Below, one piece after another: positions 38,762 through 46,861 of a stretch of 64,000 nt of DNA. The stretch is from Terrisporobacter mayombei (GTDB taxonomy: Bacteria > Bacillota > Clostridia > Peptostreptococcales > Peptostreptococcaceae), in assembly GCF_020748465.1 (NCBI RefSeq), contig NZ_JAHZMP010000002.1:797029-861028 (forward strand), written 5' to 3'. Each line of letters begins with the position of its first letter. The first letter of the stretch is position 1. The position numbers and the translations under genes were made by a program. Below the pieces are notes generated by a model. That model did not search any database. It was not told the DNA's origin and saw only the letters and a program-made list of their open reading frames with translations.

Positions 38762-39271
38762 TTATTTGTTTTTGCTTTCATAATCTTTTCCATCAGCTAC
38801 ACACTGTGTCCACCCGTTGTCAAACCCTTTGGCATATCCTCTGTCATAATCGCTTTTTATAGATCCGTTCCATTCATTATCACCTATTTGAGCTTTGTAA
38901 TAACCATCTTCGTAACCCTTTTTGTAGCCTTTATCGTATTCACTTTCTTCCTTTTTATTTGAAGTATCGCTTGTCTCTGTTTTTTCACTATCACTGTCTT
39001 TTTCTTCCTTTTTATTTGCTGTATCACTTGTCTCTGTTTTTTCACTGTCAGTGTCTTTTTCTTCTTTTTTGATTTGTGGCTTTTGGCTTAGCCATTGTGT
39101 TTCTTTTCCACATTCTTTACAGTATTTACTTTCTTCCTTTGATTCAGCTGCACATTCACTGCAGTAGACTATTTTTTCTTCTTTTGGTGTCTCTTCTGTT
39201 TTTACATTACTTTGTGCGCACCCTGTGCTTATACTTAATACTACTATTAGCGCTAATATTAATTTTTTCAT
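38762..39271 (-). CDS. Lipoprotein with zinc ribbon and acidic/serine repeats
   Basis: A 169-residue lipoprotein: the signal LIVVLSISTGC places the lipidated Cys at about residue 18. A short zinc ribbon follows (YCSECA...KYCKECG), then near-identical acidic repeats (KEEKDSDSEKTETSDTSNK) and a C-terminal part with YxxGY-type repeats (DKGYKKGYEDGYY, DRGYAKGFDNGW). A zinc ribbon on an exported lipoprotein is unusual. Repeats may vary in number between strains. Function unknown. Confidence 0.75.
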   Translation of the reverse strand: MKKLILALIVVLSISTGCAQSNVKTEETPKEEKIVYCSECAAESKEESKYCKECGKETQWLSQKPQIKKEEKDTDSEKTETSDTANKKEEKDSDSEKTETSDTSNKKEESEYDKGYKKGYEDGYYKAQIGDNEWNGSIKSDYDRGYAKGFDNGWTQCVADGKDYESKNK

Positions 39272-39375
39272 GTCTTACTCTCCCTCGTAATTTAAAGTAC
39301 CATTTTTTGTTAATTAATGTAATTATATAATAGCAGATTTTTATGAAATACAAAATATGGATTTAGATAAAGTTT

Positions 39376-39403
39376 AGGGGTGTATCATTTTTGATACACC
39401 CCT
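39376..39403. terminator. Terminator after a decayed gene (GGTGTATC family)
   Basis: AGGGGTGTATC and GATACACCCCT with loop ATTTTT. It lies downstream of the metallopeptidase remnant at 39441 on the minus strand, and probably ended that gene. Confidence 0.8.
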
Positions 39404-39440
39404 ATTATTGTATTTGACAATTAGTAAGTAAAAAATAGTA

Positions 39441-39600
39441 TTATATATCCATTCCTATTCCATTATTCTTAAGCCACTGTTTTCTTACATCATAATCCGG
39501 CATAATAGAGGAAACCCTGTTCCAAAACTCCTTGGAGTGACTCTTATATTACATATTGGAGCAACAGCAACTAAGTCACTTAGCTTGTTTCCTGCGCTTT
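39441..39600 (-). pseudogene. Remnant of a YgjP-like metallopeptidase (C-terminal part)
   Basis: On the minus strand the last 31 codons before a stop at 39441 read HSKEFWNRVSSIMPDYDVRK..., matching the C-terminal end of YgjP-like M48 metallopeptidases, including the usual PDY and W-L-x-N-N pattern. Upstream, in another frame, VAVAPICNIRVT stands where the family has its HELCH zinc motif, with the catalytic residues lost. The rest of the gene is gone. The remnant lies directly before prfC. Confidence 0.6.
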
Positions 39601-39614
39601 TCTCTATTTATATA

Positions 39615-39643
39615 TTGACAGTTTTTAATTAAAGTTATAATAT
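39615..39643 (+). promoter_or_regulatory. Probable promoter of prfC
   Basis: TTGACA (39615-39620) is followed by TATAAT at 39636 (15-base spacer) or TAATAT at 39638 (17-base spacer). This leaves a leader of over 100 bases before prfC. Confidence 0.55.
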
Positions 39644-39759
39644 CAAAAGGATTGTAGTTTTTTTTAGTACATAGATAATTATGTTCATTTTAAAACTACT
39701 AAGAAATATAATTTTTTATATTTGGATAATCATAAATTTAAAATAAAGGATGATAAAAT

Positions 39760-41358
39760 ATGACAGAACAAAATATAAACTTGATTGATGAGGTTAAAAG
39801 AAGAAGAACCTTTGCAATCATTTCCCATCCCGATGCAGGAAAAACTACATTAACTGAAAAGTTTCTATTATATGGTGGAGCCATTCGTGAAGCAGGTTCA
39901 GTTAAATCAAGAAGATCTCAAAAACATGCAGTATCTGACTGGATGGAAATTGAAAAACAAAGAGGTATATCTGTTGCATCAAGTGTTCTTCAATTTGAAT
40001 ATGATAACTTTTGTATAAATATTCTTGATACTCCAGGACATCAAGATTTCAGTGAGGACACTTATAGAACTCTTATGGCAGCAGACTCTGCAGTAATGGT
40101 TATTGACTCTGCTAAAGGTGTTGAGGATCAAACAAAGAAATTATTCCAGGTTTGTAAAATGAGAGGAATTCCAATTTTCACTTTTATTAATAAAATGGAC
40201 CGTCAAGGAAGGGATCCATTTGAACTACTTGAAGATATTGAAAATGTTCTAGGAATCCGTTCTTGTCCAGTAAACTGGCCAATTGGTTCTGGTAAAGAGT
40301 TCAAAGGTGTGTTTAACCGTCACAAAAATCAAGTTGAAGTATTTGATGATGGTAACCATGGACAAGCTATTGCTAATTGTATAACTGGAGATCCATCTGA
40401 TGAAAAGTTTAATACTCTACTTGGTGATGATCTTCATGAAAAACTATTAGAAGATATTGAACTTTTAGATATTGCTGGAGATAATTTTGATTTGGATGGA
40501 GTACTAAATGGTGAATTAACACCAGTATTCTTTGGAAGTGCCCTTACTAACTTTGGTGTGGAGCCATTCTTGGAGTCATTCCTAGATATAACAGCACCAC
40601 CGAGTCCTCGTAGCAGTAATTTAGGTGATATTGATCCTAACTCTGATAATTTCTCAGGATTTATATTTAAAATTCAAGCTAATATGGATAAAAATCATAG
40701 AGATAGAATTGCATTCCTTAGAATTTGCTCTGGTAAATTTGAAAAAGGTATGACAGTAAATCATGTACAAAGAGGTAAAAAAGTTAAGCTTTCTCAGCCT
40801 CAACAGTTTGTGGCACAAGACCGTGTTATAATTGATTCAGCTTACCCAGGTGACATTATAGGTATACATGACCCAGGAATATTTAATATTGGTGATACAT
40901 TAAGTGAAAAACAATCAAATTTACAATACACTGGTATACCACAATTTGCTCCTGAACACTTTATGAGAGTATCTACAAAAAATGCTCTTAAAAGAAAACA
41001 GTTCGTAAAGGGTCTTACACAGTTATCAGAAGAAGGTACTATACAGGTATATAGACAACCTAACTGGGGTATGGAAGAGCTTATTGTAGGAGTAGTTGGA
41101 GTTTTACAGTTTGAAGTCTTAGAATATCGTCTAAAACAAGAATACGGTGTTGATATACTAATGAACTCACTACCTTACAGCCATGTACGTTGGATTGAAA
41201 ATGATCTTTCTAAATTTGGTAAACTTACAATGCCAATGGATACACTACTAGTTGAGGATAGAGATAGAAATCCAGTAGTGTTATTCGCAAATGAATGGTC
41301 TATTAGAACTCTAATGGATAGAAATGAAGGTTTAGTTTTAAGAGAAACTTCTTTATAA
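39760..41358 (+). CDS. prfC: Peptide chain release factor 3
   Basis: A 532-residue translational GTPase: P-loop SHPDAGKTTLTEK, DTPGHQDF and NKMD motifs, then beta-barrel domains II and III. RF3 uses GTP to release RF1/RF2 from the ribosome after peptide release and also takes part in quality control. Length is that of standard RF3. AAGGATG precedes the ATG and a strong hairpin terminator follows. It is transcribed against most of the window. Confidence 0.96.
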   Translation: MTEQNINLIDEVKRRRTFAIISHPDAGKTTLTEKFLLYGGAIREAGSVKSRRSQKHAVSDWMEIEKQRGISVASSVLQFEYDNFCINILDTPGHQDFSEDTYRTLMAADSAVMVIDSAKGVEDQTKKLFQVCKMRGIPIFTFINKMDRQGRDPFELLEDIENVLGIRSCPVNWPIGSGKEFKGVFNRHKNQVEVFDDGNHGQAIANCITGDPSDEKFNTLLGDDLHEKLLEDIELLDIAGDNFDLDGVLNGELTPVFFGSALTNFGVEPFLESFLDITAPPSPRSSNLGDIDPNSDNFSGFIFKIQANMDKNHRDRIAFLRICSGKFEKGMTVNHVQRGKKVKLSQPQQFVAQDRVIIDSAYPGDIIGIHDPGIFNIGDTLSEKQSNLQYTGIPQFAPEHFMRVSTKNALKRKQFVKGLTQLSEEGTIQVYRQPNWGMEELIVGVVGVLQFEVLEYRLKQEYGVDILMNSLPYSHVRWIENDLSKFGKLTMPMDTLLVEDRDRNPVVLFANEWSIRTLMDRNEGLVLRETSL

Positions 41359-41369
41359 AAAATAAATGT

Positions 41370-41408
41370 TAATCCCCCCTACGTATATTTTAAACGTAAG
41401 GGGGATTA
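41370..41408. terminator. Terminator between prfC and a small convergent gene
   Basis: AATCCCCCCTACGT and ACGTAAGGGGGATT form a GC-rich hairpin unusual for this AT-rich region. It can end prfC on the plus strand and the 72-codon gene on the minus strand. Confidence 0.85.
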
Positions 41409-41421
41409 TTTGCTTATACAT

Positions 41422-41640
41422 TTACCAGCCAAAGTATTCTCCAACATAGAAAATCCCATGTTTTGCTACTACCCAGTTTTCTAATATTTCTTGTGTAGCT
41501 TCTTCTGTAGGTGGATTTGTCAAAGTATATATTTTTTCATTACTTTTCACATCTGCTTCATAATGATCATTTGAAACTTGTAATGTAATTGCTTTAATTG
41601 GAAATCCTGTTCTCAAAAGCGCAAGTCTAAGTGCCCCCAT
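41422..41640 (-). CDS. Small protein of unknown function
   Basis: A 72-residue frame without recognised domain. The sequence looks like a folded soluble protein (ALLRTGFPIKAITLQV, then EEATQEILENWVVAKHGIF), and its 3' end shares the prfC terminator. There is no good ribosome site before the ATG, so it may be a 5'-truncated remnant of a longer gene. Confidence 0.5.
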   Translation of the reverse strand: MGALRLALLRTGFPIKAITLQVSNDHYEADVKSNEKIYTLTNPPTEEATQEILENWVVAKHGIFYVGEYFGW

Positions 41641-41740
41641 GAAACTAATCTTTTTATTTTACATTATTCTTCTTAACTTAACAGAGCCTCATACATATTA
41701 TTGAAATTTTTGTAACTTGTGTTTATATTTTAAAGTTTAT

Positions 41741-44023
41741 TTACAACTTATTTATATAGTCTATTTTTTCTACATCATCTGTATTATTCATATTTCTTAT
41801 TAATATGGTTCCTGTATTCAAACCATGTAAATCACTTATTTTTGATATTCCTTTAATAGTTAAAATATTATTTTGACTTTCTCCTCTACCTATAGTAACT
41901 TCAGCGTCCACATTTTTTGTATTTTCTCCTATAGTTACATTTTTCATAGATAGGTGTAAATCTTTATCACTTTCGTTCTCAACACTTACATAAACTTTAG
42001 CTTCATTATTTACTATTTTTATTTCCTCTGCTGTAAATGTAGTCTTAGCTTCATCTATATATAAAAAACTTCTTCCTGAGAATTCTTTGTAAGAAACATA
42101 TTTATCACTGTCTATTTTTTGCATTTTGTTATTGTTTATCTCGTATGAAATTTCTTCTACTTTATCACCATTTTCATCAGTTTTCGTAAAAAGTAACACT
42201 TTAGTTGTTTTACTATAATCTGTTTTATAAATATATCTTTTTTTATTTTCTATAACTTCCCTAGTTCCAATATAATCAGGATATGTACCTACTTCTTTTA
42301 ACTTCCATATGTTATCAAATGCAGATTCATCTATATTTTCTTTTTTTACATGATGATAAGTTACCTTTGATTTTCTGCCTAAACTTTCAACATATTGTGT
42401 TGCATCTTGGTTTATTTCTTCAAATAATTTTTCTGATCCCTTTGAACCATTTATAATATCCAACGCTTTATTGGCTTCTTTTCTTGGAAACATATCTTTT
42501 ATGGATTTTTCCAAATTAGCTCCATCACTTACCATTTTCATATCTACAAAGTAATATTTATTATTATCTTTTAATTTACTGCCTTCTTCCTGGTTAGTTG
42601 TAAATGTTATTTTTAAAGGTGCTTGTGAGCTAGCATGTACCAAATTAAATATATTATTTTGGAATTCATAATCTCCATAAGTTGCTATTAAGTAAATTTC
42701 TATTTTATCATTTTTAGTAGATTTACCTAAAATTTTATGAGCTTCTACAGATAATTCTCCATCCCCAGAATATATTCCTGGATAGTTTTTTTCATGTTTT
42801 GGTCTATATTCTTCTAAAATAACATTTGATATGGCATTATCTAAATCATCATCTACTTTTATAATTTTTGCATTTGTAAGTAATACTCCACTCATTACAA
42901 GTAAACAAATTATACCTGTTACTGTAAATATCTTCTTTTTCTTAGATAAATTCTTACTATTTTTTATTAGCTCTACTCTTTCTCTCATAGTTTTCTTATC
43001 ATTAGCCATATTTAATCCTACTCTCATTTTAGAAGTAAAATTAATTTTTTCTAAAACATTAAGCATTGTAATACCATATTTGTTATGTTCATCTTCATTT
43101 AAAAGATTTAATACCCTTTCATCACAAGCTATTTCCATGTCATTTCTCATTTTTTTGAAATAGTAATGAATAAGTGGATTGAACCAATGTACGAATTGTA
43201 ACACTCCAAGTAAATTATCTATGTAATTATCTTTATTTTTGTAATGGCATAATTCATGTAAAAATATGTGTGTTAACTCTTCTTCACTTAAATTTATTAA
43301 ATGTCTTGGTAAAATAATGTTGACTTTAAACATTCCCACAAGTGATGGTGAGCTTATTGTATCATGTACTATTACTTGAATATTTTTATTTATATTTAAT
43401 TGTGATTTACAGTTTTTTAATATTTTTTCTAGTCTTTCATATTTTAATATAGAAGATTTTTTTAAGTCTTTTATAAAATAAATATAAATTACCATGTGAC
43501 CAATTATTGCAAATATAAATCCAAATAACCACACAAATGACAATATTGTTGATAGTTTATCTTTATTTATACCTAATATTGGTCTTGAGGCAGTATTATT
43601 AATTACTTGACTATTTTGTCCAACATTTTCATTATCCTCATTATTACTGTAATTATCTTTAGAAGTTGAGGCTGTACTATTTACTCCATTAGTCTTATTG
43701 TCTGCCTCTATGTAGTCATTAGTTTGCGACGCATTTGAATTACTATTTGTATCATCTAATTTAGTACTGTTATTTTCTAGTTGACCTCTATTACTGCTCA
43801 GTATGTTTTCCATATTAGAATTTATTGGTATGCTATTAAACAAACTTATATTGCTCTCTGGTCCAAATGGAATTATTAGTTTTATTACTAATATAATCCA
43901 AAGTAGGTATGCATATCTTTTGTTAATTTTATTTTTTAGTAAGGTTTTTATTAGTAGTATTATAAGACCTGTCGCACTTCCAAAAACAGTAGCCCCAACT
44001 ATATATCCCCAAATATTTTCCAT
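41741..44023 (-). CDS. BlaR1/MecR1-type M56 sensor-transducer peptidase
   Basis: A 760-residue membrane metallopeptidase with N-terminal helices, an asparagine/serine-rich insertion (residues about 65-145), the zinc motif HELCH at 256-260, a further helix near 375-390, and a large extracellular C-terminal domain. The C-terminal part does not look like a penicillin-binding sensor, so it may sense another cell-wall stress. It would cleave or trigger removal of the BlaI-type repressor encoded just upstream. The two genes form the usual sensor-repressor pair, though no beta-lactamase gene is adjacent. Confidence 0.85.
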   Translation of the reverse strand: MENIWGYIVGATVFGSATGLIILLIKTLLKNKINKRYAYLLWIILVIKLIIPFGPESNISLFNSIPINSNMENILSSNRGQLENNSTKLDDTNSNSNASQTNDYIEADNKTNGVNSTASTSKDNYSNNEDNENVGQNSQVINNTASRPILGINKDKLSTILSFVWLFGFIFAIIGHMVIYIYFIKDLKKSSILKYERLEKILKNCKSQLNINKNIQVIVHDTISSPSLVGMFKVNIILPRHLINLSEEELTHIFLHELCHYKNKDNYIDNLLGVLQFVHWFNPLIHYYFKKMRNDMEIACDERVLNLLNEDEHNKYGITMLNVLEKINFTSKMRVGLNMANDKKTMRERVELIKNSKNLSKKKKIFTVTGIICLLVMSGVLLTNAKIIKVDDDLDNAISNVILEEYRPKHEKNYPGIYSGDGELSVEAHKILGKSTKNDKIEIYLIATYGDYEFQNNIFNLVHASSQAPLKITFTTNQEEGSKLKDNNKYYFVDMKMVSDGANLEKSIKDMFPRKEANKALDIINGSKGSEKLFEEINQDATQYVESLGRKSKVTYHHVKKENIDESAFDNIWKLKEVGTYPDYIGTREVIENKKRYIYKTDYSKTTKVLLFTKTDENGDKVEEISYEINNNKMQKIDSDKYVSYKEFSGRSFLYIDEAKTTFTAEEIKIVNNEAKVYVSVENESDKDLHLSMKNVTIGENTKNVDAEVTIGRGESQNNILTIKGISKISDLHGLNTGTILIRNMNNTDDVEKIDYINKL

Positions 44024-44087
44024 AATTCATTTCCTCTTTTATTTACCCTCTTAATATTTTAATTTACTTATCAATATCATTTAATTT

Positions 44088-44453
44088 CTACTCATCTTTT
44101 AACATGTCTTTTAACTCTTCTATTTCTGATTTTGATAATTTTTTACTTTTTACAAAGCTAAGTACCATTTTATTTATTGATCCACTATAAAGTTTTTCTA
44201 AAAATGACTTACTTGCATCATCTTTGTACTCATCTTCACTAACTGTTGTGCTATAGATATATGATTTTTTATTGCTTTTGTCTACTTGTACAACTTCCTT
44301 TGATACTAATCTTGTAATAAGTGTTTGAATTGTTTTTGGTTTCCAATCACTTTTATCTTTTAGTTCTTCTATTATTTCAGCACTGGTTGCTTCTTGTTTT
44401 TGCCATAATATTTTCATTATTTCTAATTCTGATTCAGAAATATTTTGTTTCAT
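44088..44453 (-). CDS. BlaI/MecI/CopY-family repressor
   Basis: A 121-residue winged-helix repressor (SELEIMKILWQKQEATSAEIIEEL and WKPKTIQTLITRLVSKEVV) with a C-terminal dimerisation helix. Two TTACAA-TGTAA type operators stand in front of it, so it represses its own operon. Inactivation would follow cleavage started by the M56 protein encoded downstream. Confidence 0.92.
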   Translation of the reverse strand: MKQNISESELEIMKILWQKQEATSAEIIEELKDKSDWKPKTIQTLITRLVSKEVVQVDKSNKKSYIYSTTVSEDEYKDDASKSFLEKLYSGSINKMVLSFVKSKKLSKSEIEELKDMLKDE

Positions 44454-44471
44454 TATTATCCCTCCCTAAAC

Positions 44472-44509
44472 TTACAATTGTAATCTTTAATTAAATCTTA
44501 CAACTGTAA
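44472..44509. promoter_or_regulatory. Two BlaI-type operators
   Basis: TTACAATTGTAA (44472-44483) and TTACAACTGTAA (44498-44509) match the TACA-N-TGTA dyads bound by BlaI/MecI. Centres are 26 bases apart. They lie upstream of the repressor gene. Confidence 0.8.
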
Positions 44510-44579
44510 TCCAATAAAGTCAATAATTATTTACTAAGTAATTTTTCTGATGTATTAATTCTTCATAAACTTTGCATAA

Positions 44580-44768
44580 AAAAGTATTGCAAAAACAACT
44601 GATGCTGCTCCTCTTAGTCCTGAATCTGATAAACTAGATAACCTTCAATCTAGACATAATTATTTCGGTTTAAAAAATAAATTATCTGCTTATGACTATG
44701 TAAATAAATACAAGGGTAGAGTTGATAAAGTAATAAAAATTTACAATAAAATAAAAAAAGTATCATAG
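44580..44768 (+). pseudogene. C-terminal fragment of an unrecognised gene
   Basis: An open frame of 62 codons without a start codon (KTTDAAPLSPESDKLDN...NYFGLKNKLSAYDYVNKYKG) ends at TAG 44766-44768 and is followed by a terminator. Composition and lysine/asparagine use look coding. No family recognised. It fills most of the 465-base gap between the repressor and the zinc-ribbon protein. Confidence 0.4.
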
Positions 44769-44774
44769 GACTAC

Positions 44775-44808
44775 AAAAAAGCCTGGAGCATTAAACTCCA
44801 AGCTTTCA
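44775..44808. terminator. Terminator
   Basis: AAAGC-TGGAG and CTCCA-GCTTT pair around CATTAAA. It follows the plus-strand fragment and lies about 110 bases past the stop of the minus-strand zinc-ribbon gene. Confidence 0.65.
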
Positions 44809-44918
44809 TATTTGTTTTCAAAATAAAATCACTATAATAATTATTACTGTAGGTAAGTTTGTTTTACACAAATCTATTTACAGTCTTCAATTGCAGTTTA
44901 TTTACCTGTATTAAATAC

Positions 44919-45863
44919 CTATGATGCTTCTTTCGTATTTGTATCACTAAATTCCTTATCTGTTTCTATATAATTTTCAAGTACTCTATATTTATCTAAA
45001 AAATCATCAGTCTTTGAACTATTTTTATCTGAATATTCATTGTAGTTACCAGATGGTTCAATTGCAAAATCATAAAAATTTGTATATGAATTATATGTAT
45101 CACTTATTATACTTAGCACATCTGATAAATCTTCACTACCTTCAGGTATTGATTTTAATTTACTATATAGTGATTGAATTTTTTCATCGTAAGTTTTAGC
45201 TAATTCAATCTCATCTTTTTTATCCAAAATAGCCATTAAAATAGCTGAATCTATACTAGATCCATGTTTATCCTTATAAATATTTTCATACCAATATTTT
45301 TGAACTGTATCTGAAATATCTTCTAAATTTGCCCCAGCTGATACTATTTCGTGTTGATATTCTTTTAATAATTTAATATATTCTATCCTTGCTTGTTGTT
45401 GTTCTTGTTTTTTATTATAATTATAAGCCGAAATACCTATAATGCTAATACCTACTATACATAGAATTATTATTAAGTGCTTCTTGTTAAATTTAGATGA
45501 AACTAGATTTTTTCTTGGTTTATCTTCATCTGTTTTCATCCCACATTTAGAGCAATAACACTGTCCATCTTGCAACAAGTGACCACAATTTGTGCAAAAT
45601 TTATTTTCTTTTAATTCTATTTCCTCAACTTTAGTTAATTTTTCATTTATGTCTGTTTCTTGATTTTTTTCTTCCTGTGAAGGTCTTTGTTCCTCTAATT
45701 GTAAATCGTTAATGTTATCATGGTTACAAATTTTGCATACTCCATTGTTGTCTAATAAGCATTTTTTATGGTATATAGTATTACAGCTTTTACACGAAAA
45801 TTTATTTTCCTTGTCAACTTCTTTACCACAAAAAACACATATATTTTTATCTGTTTCTTCCAT
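44919..45863 (-). CDS. Membrane protein with two zinc ribbons
   Basis: A 314-residue protein. Residues about 8-46 form a RING-like or double zinc-ribbon (CVFCGKE...CKSCNTIYHKKC...CKIC), about 93-115 a second ribbon (FCTNCGH...YCSKCG), one transmembrane helix at about 130-150, and a helical extracellular domain. The form resembles TcaA/YvbJ-type zinc-ribbon membrane proteins of Firmicutes; a fragment with that C-terminal type is also found at 59786. Function unknown, perhaps cell-envelope stress. Confidence 0.75.
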   Translation of the reverse strand: MEETDKNICVFCGKEVDKENKFSCKSCNTIYHKKCLLDNNGVCKICNHDNINDLQLEEQRPSQEEKNQETDINEKLTKVEEIELKENKFCTNCGHLLQDGQCYCSKCGMKTDEDKPRKNLVSSKFNKKHLIIILCIVGISIIGISAYNYNKKQEQQQARIEYIKLLKEYQHEIVSAGANLEDISDTVQKYWYENIYKDKHGSSIDSAILMAILDKKDEIELAKTYDEKIQSLYSKLKSIPEGSEDLSDVLSIISDTYNSYTNFYDFAIEPSGNYNEYSDKNSSKTDDFLDKYRVLENYIETDKEFSDTNTKEAS

Positions 45864-46204
45864 ATTAGCTTTTCCCCCACATTATATTTTTAAAATTATA
45901 TGATTTTATGTGAGTATATATGTACCTTGAGTTGTAGTAGTAAGTTCTTGAAACAAATTGCCAAGAACTGCACCACCAGAGGTCATACAAGTACGAAATT
46001 CTTATTTATACCTTTATTTTCTAGTTTATTATATCTTGATATATTTTTATATAAAGTACAAATTTATTTTCATCTATAAATTACCAATATTTTAACAAAA
46101 ACTTAAAGGTATCTATCTTTTTTATACAACTACTTTTTTCTTAATTTTATGCTTATGCTTTTGAACATAGCTTGCTACATCATATGAGTTTAATGAAACC
46201 ATCT
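45864..46204. other. Intergenic region with possible gene remnant
   Basis: No intact gene. On the minus strand a 31-codon open stretch ending at 45906 (reading MTSGGAVLGNLFQELTTTT) and a 26-codon frame near 46128-46206 could be tails of lost genes; neither was recognised. AGTTCTTG/CAAGAACT (about 45944-45972) makes a small hairpin. Confidence 0.3.
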
Positions 46205-46666
46205 TTATACTTGTTTTTCAATTATACCTTGTAACCCTGTTATTAAGTCCATAACATATTTTATACTTTTAGCATCACTTTGTTTATAATGAAAATTATC
46301 CATTTTCATATAATTATCATGTCCATACTTTTCTCAAAATTTGTATGCTAGGATTGCTTTTATAGTATTTTCAACTCTTAGTATCCTCTTAGGAATGATT
46401 GATTTTAATTCAAAATCAATTTCATATAATGCTTTTATTTCTTAAAACTCAGCTTTATCTTTATATATTTCATCTGTTATTGATGTTTTTCTTGTTTCTA
46501 AAAATAAATCCTTGTATCCATTTATAATATTATAATAATTTTCTTTTTCTAAATACCTTTTTGCTGATTCATCAGTAGAAAAACATAAGCCTCTACTTTT
46601 CAAAACTTCCAACGGTTCATCAACTGTTTTAAATTCTTTTTGCTCTATAATAATTCCTTTCAACAT
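46205..46666 (-). pseudogene. Abi_2-family (AbiD/F-like) gene with two in-frame nonsense codons
   Basis: The frame from ATG 46666 reads LKSRGLCFSTDESAKRYLEKENYYNIINGYKDLFL, the start of Abi_2 phage-abortive-infection proteins. It meets TAA after KAEF (about 46442) and continues in the same frame as EIKALYEIDFELKSIIPK and ENTIKAILAYKF, then TGA, then EKYGHDNYMKMDNF, all matching the family in order, and ends at 46205. No frameshift is needed; only the two stops break it. The C-terminal third of the family is absent. It was a defence gene and is now inactive unless the stops are read through. Confidence 0.75.
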
Positions 46667-46686
46667 CAGATATTTCTAGTTATAAT

Positions 46687-46722
46687 AAAAAGGCCCTGGT
46701 CCTCAAAGGTTTCCAGAGCTCT
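46687..46722 (-). terminator. Terminator after the YobI-like gene
   Basis: On the minus strand CTCTGG and CCAGGG arms followed by CCTTTTTATT. It lies about 140 bases past the stop of the YobI-like gene and just before the Abi gene. Confidence 0.75.
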
Positions 46723-46861
46723 AATCATTATAGTATATTTAGTTATCTTATAAATTATGTTCAATAGTTTATAAGTTATTATCAAGTTCTTAATATAAAT
46801 CGTCAAAAATCACAACTACAATCATCATTCTGAATTATTTTCGAGACCCAGCTGATAATTA

